Shown: piece after piece, positions 7,607-15,422 of the stretch | Layout: the number at the start of each line of letters is the position of its first letter | Position numbering within the stretch: the first letter of the stretch is position 1 | Assembly (NCBI GenBank): GCA_004367505.1 | Contig: SFCB01000173.1 | Location: 1-34,561, forward strand | Reading direction: 5' to 3' | DNA from: Chloroflexi bacterium OHK40 | Lineage (GTDB): Bacteria > Chloroflexota > Chloroflexia > Chloroflexales > Chloroflexaceae | Length of the DNA stretch: 34,561 nt | Position numbers and translations under genes: made by a program | Notes under the pieces: generated by a model | Database searches by the model: none | What the model was told of the DNA's origin: nothing | Seen by the model: the letters and a program-made list of their open reading frames with translations, nothing else

Positions 7607-10237
7607 TTACTTGTCCCGCTTGCCCTCGCCCAGCGCCGCCTGGGCGGCCGCGAGGCGCGCGATCGGCACGCGGTAGGGCGAGCAGCTCACGTAGTTCAGG
7701 CCCGCCCGGTGGAAGAACTCCACCGAGGCCGGGTCGCCGCCGTGCTCGCCGCAGATGCCGACCTTCAGCGAGGGGCGCGTGCCGCGGCCCCGCTCGGTGC
7801 CCATCTGCACCAGCTGGCCCACCCCGCGCTGATCGATCGTCTGGAAGGGATCGTCGGCCAGAATCTTGCGCTCGATGTAGAGCGGCAGGAAGCGGCCCGC
7901 ATCGTCGCGCGAGAGGCCGAGGGTCGTCTGCGTGAGATCGTTAGTGCCGAAGCTGAAGAACTCGGCCGTCTGGGCGATCTCGTCAGCGGTAAGCGCGGCG
8001 CGGGGGAGCTCGATCATCGTACCTACCAGATACGGGATCTCCACTCCGGACTCGGCGAAGACCTCGGCGGCCACCTTGCGTACCAGCTCCTCCTGGGGCT
8101 TCAGTTCGCTGAGATTGCCGACGAGGGGGATCATCACCTCGGGGTGCACCTCGATCCCCTCACGCTTGACGGCCACGGCGGCCTTGAAGATCGCGCGGGC
8201 CTGCATCTCGGTGATCTCGGGGTAGATGATACCCAGGCGGCAGCCACGGAAGCCAAGCATGGGGTTGGCCTCGCGCAGGGCCTCCACGCGGCTCTTGACC
8301 TTCCTGGCGTCCACGCCGAGCTTGCTGGCCAGGTCCTCGATCTCCTGATCCTCGTGGGGCAGGAACTCGTGCAGCGGCGGGTCGAGGGTGCGGATCGTCA
8401 CCGGCAGACCGGCCATCTCGCGGAAGAGGCCCTCGAAGTCGCCCTGCTGGAGCGGCTCGATCTTGGCCAGGGCGGCGCGGCGCTCCTCCTCGGTATCGGC
8501 GAGGATCATCTCGCGCACGGCGTCGATCCGGTCTCCCTCGAAGAACATATGCTCGGTGCGGCAGAGGCCGATACCCTCGGCACCGAACTGCCGGGCCACC
8601 TTCGCATCGCGGGGGATGTCGGCGTTGGCACGCACACCGAGCCGGCGGAACTCATCGGCCCAGCGCATCAACTCGGTGAACTCGGCCGAGAGCTCGGGCT
8701 CCACCGTAGGCATCTGCCCGGCGAAGACCTCACCGGTACTGCCATCGAGGGTCACCCAATCGCCCTTGGCGATTGTGGTGCCGTTGACAGCCACCGACTG
8801 CTCACGGTAGTTGATCCGCAGGTCGCCGGCGCCGGCCACGCAGGGCTTGCCCATACCACGGGCAACCACTGCGGCGTGGCTTGTCATGCCCCCACGGGCC
8901 GTGAGGATAGCCTGAGCCGCGACCATGCCGTGGAAGTCCTCGGGGGCGGTCTCCACACGGATGAGGATCACCTTCTCGCCGGCGTGGGCGAGCTGCTCGG
9001 CCTCGTCCGGGTCGAAGACGGCCTTACCGCTGGCGGCGCCGGGGGAGGCGGGCAGGCCGGTGGTGAGCACCCGGGCCGTCTTGCGGGCGGCTGGATCGAT
9101 CATCGGGTGGAGCAACTGGTCGAGGGCGGCTGGTTCCACCCGCTGCACGGCGGTGGCCTTATCGATCACGCCCTCGTGCACCAGGTCCACGGCGATCTTC
9201 ACGGCGGCGGCGGCGGTGCGCTTGCCGGCGCGGGTTTGCAGCATCCAGAGCTTGCCACGCTCGATCGTGAACTCAACGTCCTGGACGTCTTTGTAATGGG
9301 CTTCGAGCTGCTTGGCGATCGTGTGGAACTGCTGGTAGACCTCGGGCATGGTCTCCTGGAGTTTGCTGATCGGCTGGGGGGTGCGCACGCCAGCCACCAC
9401 ATCCTCGCCCTGGGCGTTGACGAGGTACTCGCCGAAGATCTCGGGGGCACCGGTGCTCGGGTTTCGCGTAAAGGCCACGCCGGTGGCGGAGTCGTTGCCC
9501 ATATTGCCGAAGACCATAGCCTGTACGTTCACGCCGGTGCCAAGATTGTCGGGGATCTTGTTGATCCGGCGGTAGTCGCGGGCGCGGCGGCCGTTCCAGG
9601 AGCGGAAGACGGCCATCACGGCCTCGCGCAGCTGCTCGTGGGGGTCCTCGGGGAACTCGACGCCCGTTTCCTCTTTGATGATCCGCTTGAAGGTCTCGGC
9701 GATCTCCAAGAGTTCCTCGGCGGAGAGATCGGTATCCTGGCGCTGCCCGTGGCCCTTGGCCTCGTCCATCACGTGCTCGAAGCGCTCGCCCTCGACACCG
9801 AGCACGATCTTGCCGAAGAGCTGCACGAAGCGGCGATAGGCGTCGGCGGCGAAACGGGGGTTATCGGTCAGGCGAGCGAGCCCCTCGCGGGTCGCCTGGT
9901 TGAGACCGAGGTTGAGCACGGTATCCATCATGCCCGGCATAGAGAACTTGGCGCCGGAGCGGACGGAGACGAGCAGCGGGTTCGACGGGTCGCCGAAGCG
10001 TTTGCCCGTCTGGGCCTCGATCTCCTTCAGGGCCTCAAACGTCTGCTCCCAGAGCCCCTCAGGGGGTTGCTGGCCGTTCTCGTAGTAGGCGTTGCAGGCT
10101 TCGGTCGTAATCGTAAAGCCGGGGGGCACCGGGACCCCGGTGCGCGTCATCTCGGCGACGCCGGCACCCTTGCCGCCGAGCAGGTCGCGCATCGTGGCGT
10201 TGCCCTCGCGGAAGAGATAGACCCACTTCTTGCTCAT
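7607..10237 (-). CDS. ppdK: Pyruvate, phosphate dikinase
   Basis: The 876-residue enzyme interconverts pyruvate, ATP and phosphate with PEP, AMP and pyrophosphate in the cytosol. It has the full three-domain order: N-terminal ATP-grasp nucleotide domain (1-340; KKWVYLF, LGGKGAGVAEM, SVRSGAKFSMPGMMDTVLN), central swivelling domain with the phosphorylated His454 in GGMTSHAAVVARGMGKPCV, and C-terminal PEP/pyruvate barrel ending with CGEHGGDP (Cys829, the acid/base) and SCSPYRVPIARLAAAQAAL. The length matches the family. The ATG at 10237 has a strong AGGAGG and a consensus promoter. In Chloroflexia this enzyme could feed gluconeogenesis and regenerate PEP for carbon fixation. The regulatory protein (DUF299 family) is not seen in the window. 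Confidence 0.98.
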   Translation of the reverse strand: MSKKWVYLFREGNATMRDLLGGKGAGVAEMTRTGVPVPPGFTITTEACNAYYENGQQPPEGLWEQTFEALKEIEAQTGKRFGDPSNPLLVSVRSGAKFSMPGMMDTVLNLGLNQATREGLARLTDNPRFAADAYRRFVQLFGKIVLGVEGERFEHVMDEAKGHGQRQDTDLSAEELLEIAETFKRIIKEETGVEFPEDPHEQLREAVMAVFRSWNGRRARDYRRINKIPDNLGTGVNVQAMVFGNMGNDSATGVAFTRNPSTGAPEIFGEYLVNAQGEDVVAGVRTPQPISKLQETMPEVYQQFHTIAKQLEAHYKDVQDVEFTIERGKLWMLQTRAGKRTAAAAVKIAVDLVHEGVIDKATAVQRVEPAALDQLLHPMIDPAARKTARVLTTGLPASPGAASGKAVFDPDEAEQLAHAGEKVILIRVETAPEDFHGMVAAQAILTARGGMTSHAAVVARGMGKPCVAGAGDLRINYREQSVAVNGTTIAKGDWVTLDGSTGEVFAGQMPTVEPELSAEFTELMRWADEFRRLGVRANADIPRDAKVARQFGAEGIGLCRTEHMFFEGDRIDAVREMILADTEEERRAALAKIEPLQQGDFEGLFREMAGLPVTIRTLDPPLHEFLPHEDQEIEDLASKLGVDARKVKSRVEALREANPMLGFRGCRLGIIYPEITEMQARAIFKAAVAVKREGIEVHPEVMIPLVGNLSELKPQEELVRKVAAEVFAESGVEIPYLVGTMIELPRAALTADEIAQTAEFFSFGTNDLTQTTLGLSRDDAGRFLPLYIERKILADDPFQTIDQRGVGQLVQMGTERGRGTRPSLKVGICGEHGGDPASVEFFHRAGLNYVSCSPYRVPIARLAAAQAALGEGKRDK

Positions 10238-10278
10238 CTGAGCCTCCTAGCTCCTGGCGCGTTCCAATGCCGCCCCAA

Positions 10279-10307
10279 ACTATACCGCCCGCCCTACTAT
10301 ATGTCAA
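10279..10307 (-). promoter_or_regulatory. Promoter of ppdK
   Basis: On the minus strand TTGACA (10307-10302), 17-base spacer, TATAGT (10284-10279), 41 bases upstream of the ATG. An AT-rich stretch lies directly upstream of the -35. Confidence 0.75.
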
Positions 10308-10380
10308 AAGTTTTTGATGCTTGCGCAGGGGTGCGTACCATCTGGCAGCCCCACCGGCCGCTGACGTGGGATCGGCCCGG

Positions 10381-10680
10381 ATGCGGGTGACCGGCGAGCG
10401 AGGCTACTGCTGGCCCTTCGCCATCAGCGAGAGCCTGGAGCGGCCCGAAGAGTGGGCACAGATGGCCGACGGCGCCGCGGTGCTGCCGATTCCGCGGACC
10501 ATCCCTGGCCGCGTGGTAGGCCCCGGGCACAACTCGGTGGTGCGCGGGTCGAACAATCACGAGCTCCTTTGCGTCTACCACCGTTGGGCCGATGATGGAA
10601 GCGGGCGCCAGATGGCGGTGGACCGACTCGATTGGGCGGGAGAGCGGATGGTAGTGCTCGGCGGCGAGTACAAGGCTTGA
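10381..10680 (+). pseudogene. Truncated GH43-type glycosidase remnant
   Basis: The reading frame encodes 99 residues resembling the last third of a glycoside hydrolase family 43 catalytic domain (arabinofuranosidase/xylosidase type): a RGYCWPFAISES strand, then VVGPGHNSVVRG, LLCVYHRWADDGSGR and MAVDRLDW, the order seen near the end of the five-bladed propeller. A complete domain needs about 300 residues, and only about 75 bases separate this fragment from the ppdK promoter, so the catalytic front half is missing. No Shine-Dalgarno precedes the ATG at 10381, although the frame is open from 10321. I read it as a decayed gene left by a deletion or by insertion of the ppdK region. Alternatively it is a small expressed fragment, which I think less likely. 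Confidence 0.65.
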
Positions 10681-11119
10681 GGTCCAATTTCGGCCACCAG
10701 GCCGAGGGCATGCCGTGTCTCGCGTGCTACCATCGGGCCAGTGCCGGGATGGGGAGCGCCGTGATACTGCGGCGCAACGATCCCTGCTTCTAACGAGCGT
10801 GAGAGGAGGCTCCTGATTTCTACAGCGTCGGCGGGTATCCACAGCATCGCACGGGCACACCTGCAGAGCGAGGCCTGAGCCGCTCATCGTGTAGGGAACC
10901 TGGCGGGCCTGGCAGGGCTTGCGGGCCGGCGCTACGGCGTCGCGCTCGCTGGCGCTGCTGGAGTGCGCTAGCCTGCACGATGGACGCCTCGCCACGGGTG
11001 CGCTCGCGACCCGTGGCGTCGCCGACGTGAGGGGTGGAGCGTAAGGCGCTCCGAGCCCGATCACGCCTGAATACCAGGGCAGCGTGTGTGTGCGGTTCTG
11101 CCGCCGCCGCACGCGGGCG
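10681..11119 (+). ncRNA. Structured non-coding region, candidate leader or small RNA
   Basis: No coding sequence is recognisable here. Several hairpins are visible. One is at 10746-10784, where GGGAT/ATCCC encloses GCGCCG/CGGCGC. A perfect 9-bp stem GCCACGGGT/ACCCGTGGC lies at 10991-11017, and a GGAGCG/CGCTCC stem follows near 11035. The block runs directly into the intrinsic terminator at 11120-11150. I checked by eye for motifs of RNase P RNA, SRP RNA, tmRNA and common riboswitches and found none. It may be a small RNA, or an attenuating leader of the RNHCP gene. The boundaries are guesses. Confidence 0.4.
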
Positions 11120-11150
11120 CCGGCCACGGGGATTGCCGTGGCCGGTTTTT
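11120..11150 (+). terminator. Strong intrinsic terminator upstream of the RNHCP gene
   Basis: CCGGCCACGG (11120-11129) and CCGTGGCCGG (11136-11145) form a perfect 10-bp stem with a GGATTG loop, followed at once by TTTTT. It is the clearest plus-strand terminator in the window, yet no intact gene lies directly upstream. It therefore ends either the GH43 remnant transcript, a small RNA, or a leader of the gene at 11205. Confidence 0.85.
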
Positions 11151-11204
11151 GTTGCCCTCGCCGCGCGAGGTGAGGGCCGCGCCTCTGGAATCAGGAGCCA
11201 GACC

Positions 11205-11714
11205 TTGAAGCAGCTACGGAACCAGCGGCGCCAGTCGGCGTCGCCCCAGCGCTACGGACAGAGCTACAACGGCACCCAGGAGTTCACGTGCCTGCACTGC
11301 GGGCACTTCGTTGGCTTCGCCCCGGAGATCGCCGGGGTGCAGAACCGTAACCACTGCCCCTATTGCCTCTGGTCGCGCCACCTCGACTGGCGCACCCCAG
11401 GCGACCGGTTGTCGAACTGCCAGGCGGGGATGCGCCCCGTCGGCCTGACCACCAGGCGCAGCCGCAACAAGTATGCCCGCGAGCGTGACGGCGAGCTGAT
11501 GATCGTCCACCGATGCACTGGCTGTGGTGTGCTGGTGCTCAACCGGATCGCCGCCGATGACTGGGCCGAGGCGATCCTGGAACTCTTTGAGCGCTCCGCC
11601 AGCGACCAGGCCCTTGCCGCCGAGCTCGCCGCGAGCGAGGTGGTGCTGCTCGGCGCCAACGAGGCTGCCCTGCTTTCCCGACGCCTCTTCGGCGGTGTGA
11701 TTCGGGCAGGGTGA
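11205..11714 (+). CDS. RNHCP domain zinc-binding protein
   Basis: A 169-residue protein with the diagnostic QNRNHCPYC motif (about 46-54) of the RNHCP family, a small Cys/His-rich domain of unknown function found mostly in actinobacteria and Chloroflexota. Likely metal ligands are C29, C32, H50, C51, C54, C72, C104 and C107; RCTGCG at about 103-108 looks like a zinc knuckle. The C-terminal 50 residues are acidic and helical. The basic N-terminus (LKQLRNQRRQ) suggests nucleic-acid contact, which is only inference. The TTG start at 11205 is chosen because AGGAG lies 7 bases before it and no ATG or GTG fits. The terminator 55 bases upstream could attenuate it. Confidence 0.85.
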   Translation: MKQLRNQRRQSASPQRYGQSYNGTQEFTCLHCGHFVGFAPEIAGVQNRNHCPYCLWSRHLDWRTPGDRLSNCQAGMRPVGLTTRRSRNKYARERDGELMIVHRCTGCGVLVLNRIAADDWAEAILELFERSASDQALAAELAASEVVLLGANEAALLSRRLFGGVIRAG

Positions 11715-11835
11715 TCTTGCGAAATGGCTGGAGGGCGCCCCTTGTGGGCGCCCAACGCCACCATCCGGCGCCATCTGCGTGGAGAGCCGCCAGGGCTAAC
11801 CAGAACAGCAGCTGCGGTGCCCTGCGGCCCGAGGA

Positions 11836-11877
11836 TAGAATCGGCGTACAATCGGTCCACATCTTGCCGCCTACAAT
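11836..11877 (+). promoter_or_regulatory. Cluster of -10-like boxes before the UPF0303 gene
   Basis: TAGAAT (11836), TACAAT (11847) and TACAAT (11872) lie in the 175-base gap ahead of the gene, but none has a good TTGACA at the right distance. The first two give a sensible leader length; the last would leave a leader of only about 6 bases. Confidence 0.35.
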
Positions 11878-11889
11878 GAGGGGTCACCC

Positions 11890-12393
11890 ATGGAGATCAA
11901 CCGCGACCTGGCCCGCATCGCCGAGCAGGAGCGCCGCCTGCGCTTCGCCCACTTCGACACCCAAACCGCCTGGGAACTTGGCACGCGGCTGAAGGCCGCT
12001 GCCGAGGCTCGTGGCGTGGCGGTAACGATCGAGATCCGCCTCGCCGGGCAGACCGTTTTCCTCTACGCGATGGAGGGCACCGCGCCTGTCAACGCCGACT
12101 GGGCGCGCCGCAAGCGCAATGTGGCCGAGCTCTATGGCCAGAGCTCTTACGCGGTGGGCCTGGCGCTCACGCGTGACGGCGGTAGTCTGGAGGAGCGGCT
12201 CGGCCTTCCTACCCGCGACTACGCCGCCCACGGCGGGAGCTTTCCGCTCGTCCTCCAGGGCTCCGGCCCCGTCGGCACCGTGACTGTCTCGGGGCTGCCG
12301 CAGCGCGAGGATCATGCCCTGATCGTCGCGGTGCTGGCCACCTACCTGGGTATCCCCATCAGCGAGGTGGCCTTCGACGACGCGCAGCTATGA
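11890..12393 (+). CDS. UPF0303 / haem-degrading domain family protein
   Basis: The 167-residue protein matches the GlcG/HbpS-like 'haem-degrading' family in its UPF0303 branch. Typical stretches are the N-terminal helix with LRFAHFDTQTAWELGTRL, the strand VAVTIEIRLAGQTVFLYAMEG, the WARRKRNVAELYGQSSYAVGL helix and the GGSFPLVLQGSGPVGTVTVSGLPQREDHALIV core. The family binds haem or small ligands in some members, but the reaction here is unknown. The protein is cytosolic with no signal peptide. GAGGGG lies 7 bases before the ATG at 11890. The next gene starts 10 bases after the stop, so the two form an operon. Confidence 0.88.
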   Translation: MEINRDLARIAEQERRLRFAHFDTQTAWELGTRLKAAAEARGVAVTIEIRLAGQTVFLYAMEGTAPVNADWARRKRNVAELYGQSSYAVGLALTRDGGSLEERLGLPTRDYAAHGGSFPLVLQGSGPVGTVTVSGLPQREDHALIVAVLATYLGIPISEVAFDDAQL

Positions 12394-12403
12394 GAGGTGC
12401 CTG

Positions 12404-12886
12404 ATGCAATGCCCCACCTGCGACGCCGCCATTCCCGACGACGCCCGCTTCTGTATCGTCTGTGGGGCCGTGGTGGCTCCGGCCGCAACGGGTGCCACCA
12501 GCCGGCTCGACGCTCCCCGTGGGCTCGCCCTGGACCCGGCGATGGTCACGTCGGCCTTTACACTGCCGGGGTACCGTATCGTGAGTTCGCTGGGCATCGT
12601 GCGCGGGCTGACGGTGCGCTCGGCCAGCCTGGGCGGGCAGGTTGTCGCGGCCTTCCAGTCGCTGGCTGGCGGCACCATCGGCCGCATGACGGCTGTATGC
12701 GAGCACGCGCGCACCGACGCCTTCCTCATGGCGCTGGAGCACGCCGCGCAGCTCGGCGCCAACGCGATTATCGGCTTCCGCTACGATACTACCGAGGTGG
12801 CCCAGGGGATGACGGAAGTCCTCGCTTACGGCACCGCCGTCGTGGTTGAGCCCGGCAGGAGCGAGGCTCCAGCAGGCCTGGCGTGA
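12404..12886 (+). CDS. Zinc-ribbon YbjQ (UPF0145) family protein
   Basis: This 160-residue protein fuses an N-terminal zinc ribbon (C3, C6, C17, C20 in CPTC...FCIVCG) to a YbjQ/UPF0145 domain beginning near residue 48 (FTLPGYRIVSSLGIVRGLTVRS). The domain core includes the LGANAIIGFRYDTTEV segment characteristic of the family, which forms oligomeric rings of unknown role. Most stand-alone YbjQ proteins lack the ribbon, so the fusion may recruit it to nucleic acid or a protein partner. GAGAGG precedes the ATG. It is the second gene of an operon with the UPF0303 protein. Confidence 0.88.
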   Translation: MQCPTCDAAIPDDARFCIVCGAVVAPAATGATSRLDAPRGLALDPAMVTSAFTLPGYRIVSSLGIVRGLTVRSASLGGQVVAAFQSLAGGTIGRMTAVCEHARTDAFLMALEHAAQLGANAIIGFRYDTTEVAQGMTEVLAYGTAVVVEPGRSEAPAGLA

Positions 12887-13218
12887 GTCGCCGCGCTGTC
12901 CCAGCACGGGCCATGGAACATCCCCTGCTCTGGTGCGGGGCGCGTGCCCTCGCTTGTGCGTTCAGGGGCGAACAGAACATGTGAGCCCCCAACGGGTATA
13001 CGGCGTTGGGATGCGCCGCTGGCCCTCACCCCGCTTGCGCGGGGGCAGGCCCATGGCCCCTTCTCCCGCACGCAGGAGAGGGGGGCGCGGACCGTCAGGA
13101 TGGGGTACATCGCCAATCACACGCCGGAGCTGTCCGCCTTTGAACGCTTGTGCGGGGACGGCATGACACCGAGCCACTGGCTTCAAAGTGGTTGGCTGTT
13201 TTGCCCGCACGCCAGCGT
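12887..13218. other. Intergenic region with hairpins
   Basis: No gene is seen between the two converging genes. The region contains a CCCAACG/CGTTGGG hairpin at about 12987-13009 and the double-hairpin repeat at 13026-13084. Short open frames here lack ribosome sites and family resemblance. Confidence 0.5.
13026..13084. repeat. Double-hairpin intergenic repeat (CTCACCCC type)
   Basis: CCCCGC/GCGGGG pairs around TTGC at 13029-13044. A second, 10-bp stem with one mismatch follows (13057-13066 with 13075-13084, TTCTCC against GGAGAG flanked by C and G runs). Sequences of this CTCACCCC...CTCTCC...GGAGAG kind occur as dispersed extragenic repeats in many GC-rich genomes. It lies between two converging genes. 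Confidence 0.6.
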
Positions 13219-15045
13219 TCAGCTCCCGCGACCGAGAGGCAGGAAGAGTCGCTCCGGGTCGCTGGAGATCGTGGCGGTTGCGGGCGTGCCGCTGGGGCTA
13301 CAGCCAGCCGTGTTGCAGGCCCTGATGCGCACGGCATAGCTGCCGCGTCCGAGCACCAGGCGCTGCTCGCCGCGCCCGGCGGCGGCCCAGTGCGTGAAGC
13401 TCGCGGGCGCGTCATCGCGGGTGACGGCGAGCTCGTACCACTCCGCGCCGCTCACCTGCTCCCAGCTGACGTGGAGGGTCGGCCCGTCGGCGCTGACGGC
13501 GCGGAGGGTGGGTGTGGGTGGCGGCTCAAAGCCCGCGACCTGGCCGCCGAACTCGAAGGCGCCGAGGTCGCAGGGGCCAACACGGGCAGCGCCACGGGCA
13601 TCGGTGGGCGGGCAACTGGCGCCGGCATCGATCGCGGGGCTGTCGCCGCGCAGGGGGATGGTGGGGACGGGGCCACCGTAGTTGCCGAGCTCGCCGAGGA
13701 GCGGGTCGCCATAGGTGATGCCGGGGGCACAGGGGTGGTTGGTCGCGTGCGCGGCTCGTGGTGGCGTCTGTAGATTGTGGTCGCCACGGGAGAAGGCCCG
13801 GCCGCATTGTTCGAGGCGGGTGCCATCGTTGGCCCAGTTGCCAGCGATGATCGAATTGTGGAAGCGTACCACGTCGTCGCCGGCGTCAACGGCGCCCCCG
13901 CTGTAGTCGGCATAGTTGCCGACGATCGTCGAGTTGACGATGGCCAGGTCGCCCTCGCCGGCGATGAAGATGGCGCCGCCCTCGCCCGTGCTCGCCGGGT
14001 GACGCACCTCGTTGGCGCTGAAGGTGGTATTCTCCACGCGGCTGTCTGGCACCTTCCCGAAGAGGATCGCGCCGCCGTTGCCTGCCGAGCGGTTGCCGAC
14101 GAAGAGGCTGCCGCTGATGGTGATCGGACCGTTGCCCTGGCGGATGGCGCCGCCGCCGGAGCCACCCGTGGCGGAGCGGCCGGCCTCGTTGTTCTCGAAG
14201 ATGCTCCCCTCGATCACGATGCGCTCGTGCGGCGGGTAAATGTACAGGAAGGCGGCGCCGCCAGCGTGAGCGGAGCGGTTGCCCCGGAAGAGGCTCTTGC
14301 GAATGGTGATCACGCCCGCCGGGTCGCCCTTGGGCGTGTGGGCGCCGTCGGTGAAGATAGCGCCACCCATGCCGTGGCCCCCGTCGTAGCCGGGGGCGGC
14401 GGTGCCGCCTGCGATACTGTCGTTATTGACGAAACTGCTCTCCTCGACGGTGAGGGTCGTGCCGAGGCTATAGATCGCGCCGCCATTGATCCCCTTATTG
14501 CCCTCGAAGTGGCTCGCGCGGACGGTGAGCTTGCTGCTGCGCACGGAGATGGCGCCGCCGCCCTCGGCCTCAAAGGCCTTGCGGCTATCATTGCCAAGGA
14601 AGCGGCTATTCTCGACCGTCACGTCGCTGTAGTAGACGATGCGCAGCGCGCTGCCACGCTCACTGTAGCCATCACGGAGTGTGAGGTTGCGTATCGTGAC
14701 TCGGGAGCTCCGATCGATGACGAAGATGCGGGTGGCGCCCCCCCCGCTGAGTGTGACCATGCCACCCTGGGTGGGGCCGCCGCCGTCGATCGTGGTGTCC
14801 TGGCTGATCGTGATCTGCTGGCTGAGCGTAATCGTGACCGGGTCGGGGCCACAGTTAAAGCTGACGAGCCCGCCGCCCGCGATGGCGGCTCGCAGGGCCG
14901 CTTCTGTACAGCTGGCCGCGGTCCCGTTCCCCACGATGCCGGCCGCCAGGGCCTGGCGGGGTAGGAAGGTGAGCGGTGCGCTGAATAGGAAGAACAAGGC
15001 AAGCAGGAGCGGGGTGCGGCTGCGGGTAAGGTGCTTCTGGACCAT
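13219..15045 (-). CDS. Secreted right-handed beta-helix protein with choice-of-anchor Q region
   Basis: The protein is about 608 residues. A signal peptide (basic KHLTRSR, then LLLALFFLFSAPLTFL, probable cleavage near QALAA) is followed by a parallel beta-helix built from repeated units such as 'GGAI....S.F.GN' (about 70-420). A choice-of-anchor Q-type closure comes next (NYGGPVPTIPLRGDSPAIDAG, then DARGA and CDLGAFEF). A fibronectin type III-like domain (about 510-590) and the tail RLFLPLGRGS complete it. It is exported and probably surface-associated, possibly polysaccharide-binding; no catalytic residues can be named. The ATG at 15045 is favoured because AAGGAG lies 12 bases upstream and it gives a normal signal peptide; the ATG at 15102 is the alternative. 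Confidence 0.85.
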   Translation of the reverse strand: MVQKHLTRSRTPLLLALFFLFSAPLTFLPRQALAAGIVGNGTAASCTEAALRAAIAGGGLVSFNCGPDPVTITLSQQITISQDTTIDGGGPTQGGMVTLSGGGATRIFVIDRSSRVTIRNLTLRDGYSERGSALRIVYYSDVTVENSRFLGNDSRKAFEAEGGGAISVRSSKLTVRASHFEGNKGINGGAIYSLGTTLTVEESSFVNNDSIAGGTAAPGYDGGHGMGGAIFTDGAHTPKGDPAGVITIRKSLFRGNRSAHAGGAAFLYIYPPHERIVIEGSIFENNEAGRSATGGSGGGAIRQGNGPITISGSLFVGNRSAGNGGAILFGKVPDSRVENTTFSANEVRHPASTGEGGAIFIAGEGDLAIVNSTIVGNYADYSGGAVDAGDDVVRFHNSIIAGNWANDGTRLEQCGRAFSRGDHNLQTPPRAAHATNHPCAPGITYGDPLLGELGNYGGPVPTIPLRGDSPAIDAGASCPPTDARGAARVGPCDLGAFEFGGQVAGFEPPPTPTLRAVSADGPTLHVSWEQVSGAEWYELAVTRDDAPASFTHWAAAGRGEQRLVLGRGSYAVRIRACNTAGCSPSGTPATATISSDPERLFLPLGRGS

Positions 15046-15422
15046 GAGCGAGAGCTGCTCCTTACTATTTTTTAACCCTGAGACACCACTGCTGGCGTTC
15101 ATGGATTAAAATTTAGTTAACAGCAGCCTATCATGGGATCAGGCGCGGAGCTATCCGCTCTGCCGGTACCTTGTTACCCTCTTGACGGTCGCCGTACTAG
15201 TACCTGTGGCACACGAGGACACTGCCGTGCGCAGGCCGTTACTGGTGCGGCGCCCTGCGTGCTGAACATCCGTGTGGCGCCCTCCAGGCCGAGCGCCAGG
15301 CGAAGAACGCAACGCGCGCCAGGCATAGAGGCTTGCTCCATGCCTGGCGCGCTCCGAGGTCGTGCGGCGCACTGGCGCTAGATGGCGGCTTCCCGGTTCC
15401 TGGTGCTCGGTTCAGGCGCCGC
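15046..15422. other. Gap between metH end and the beta-helix gene
   Basis: No gene is recognised. The part at 15095-15125 is AT-rich for this genome (TTAACTAAATTTTAAT on the minus strand) and probably holds the promoter of the beta-helix gene. The rest contains the large hairpin at 15314-15352. Confidence 0.45.
15314..15352. terminator. Perfect 13-bp hairpin downstream of metH
   Basis: GCGCGCCAGGCAT (15314-15326) pairs perfectly with ATGCCTGGCGCGC (15340-15352) around a 13-base loop, 70 bases after the metH stop. Neither side has a U-tract, so it may be a transcript-stabilising or Rho-linked structure or a repeat element rather than a classical terminator. Confidence 0.5.

Noticed and set aside
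7709-10390. A very long open frame (893 codons) on the plus strand opposite ppdK
   Set aside because: It is an antisense shadow of a clearly real gene, with His/Gly/Leu-rich composition produced by the codon bias of the opposite strand and no family resemblance.
10681-11119. RNase P RNA, SRP RNA or tmRNA in the structured region
   Set aside because: None of the conserved core sequences of these RNAs could be found by eye.
13777-14964. 395-codon plus-strand frame opposite the beta-helix gene
   Set aside because: The minus-strand protein has a signal peptide and repeat pattern; the plus frame is a low-complexity Ala/Asp/Val shadow.
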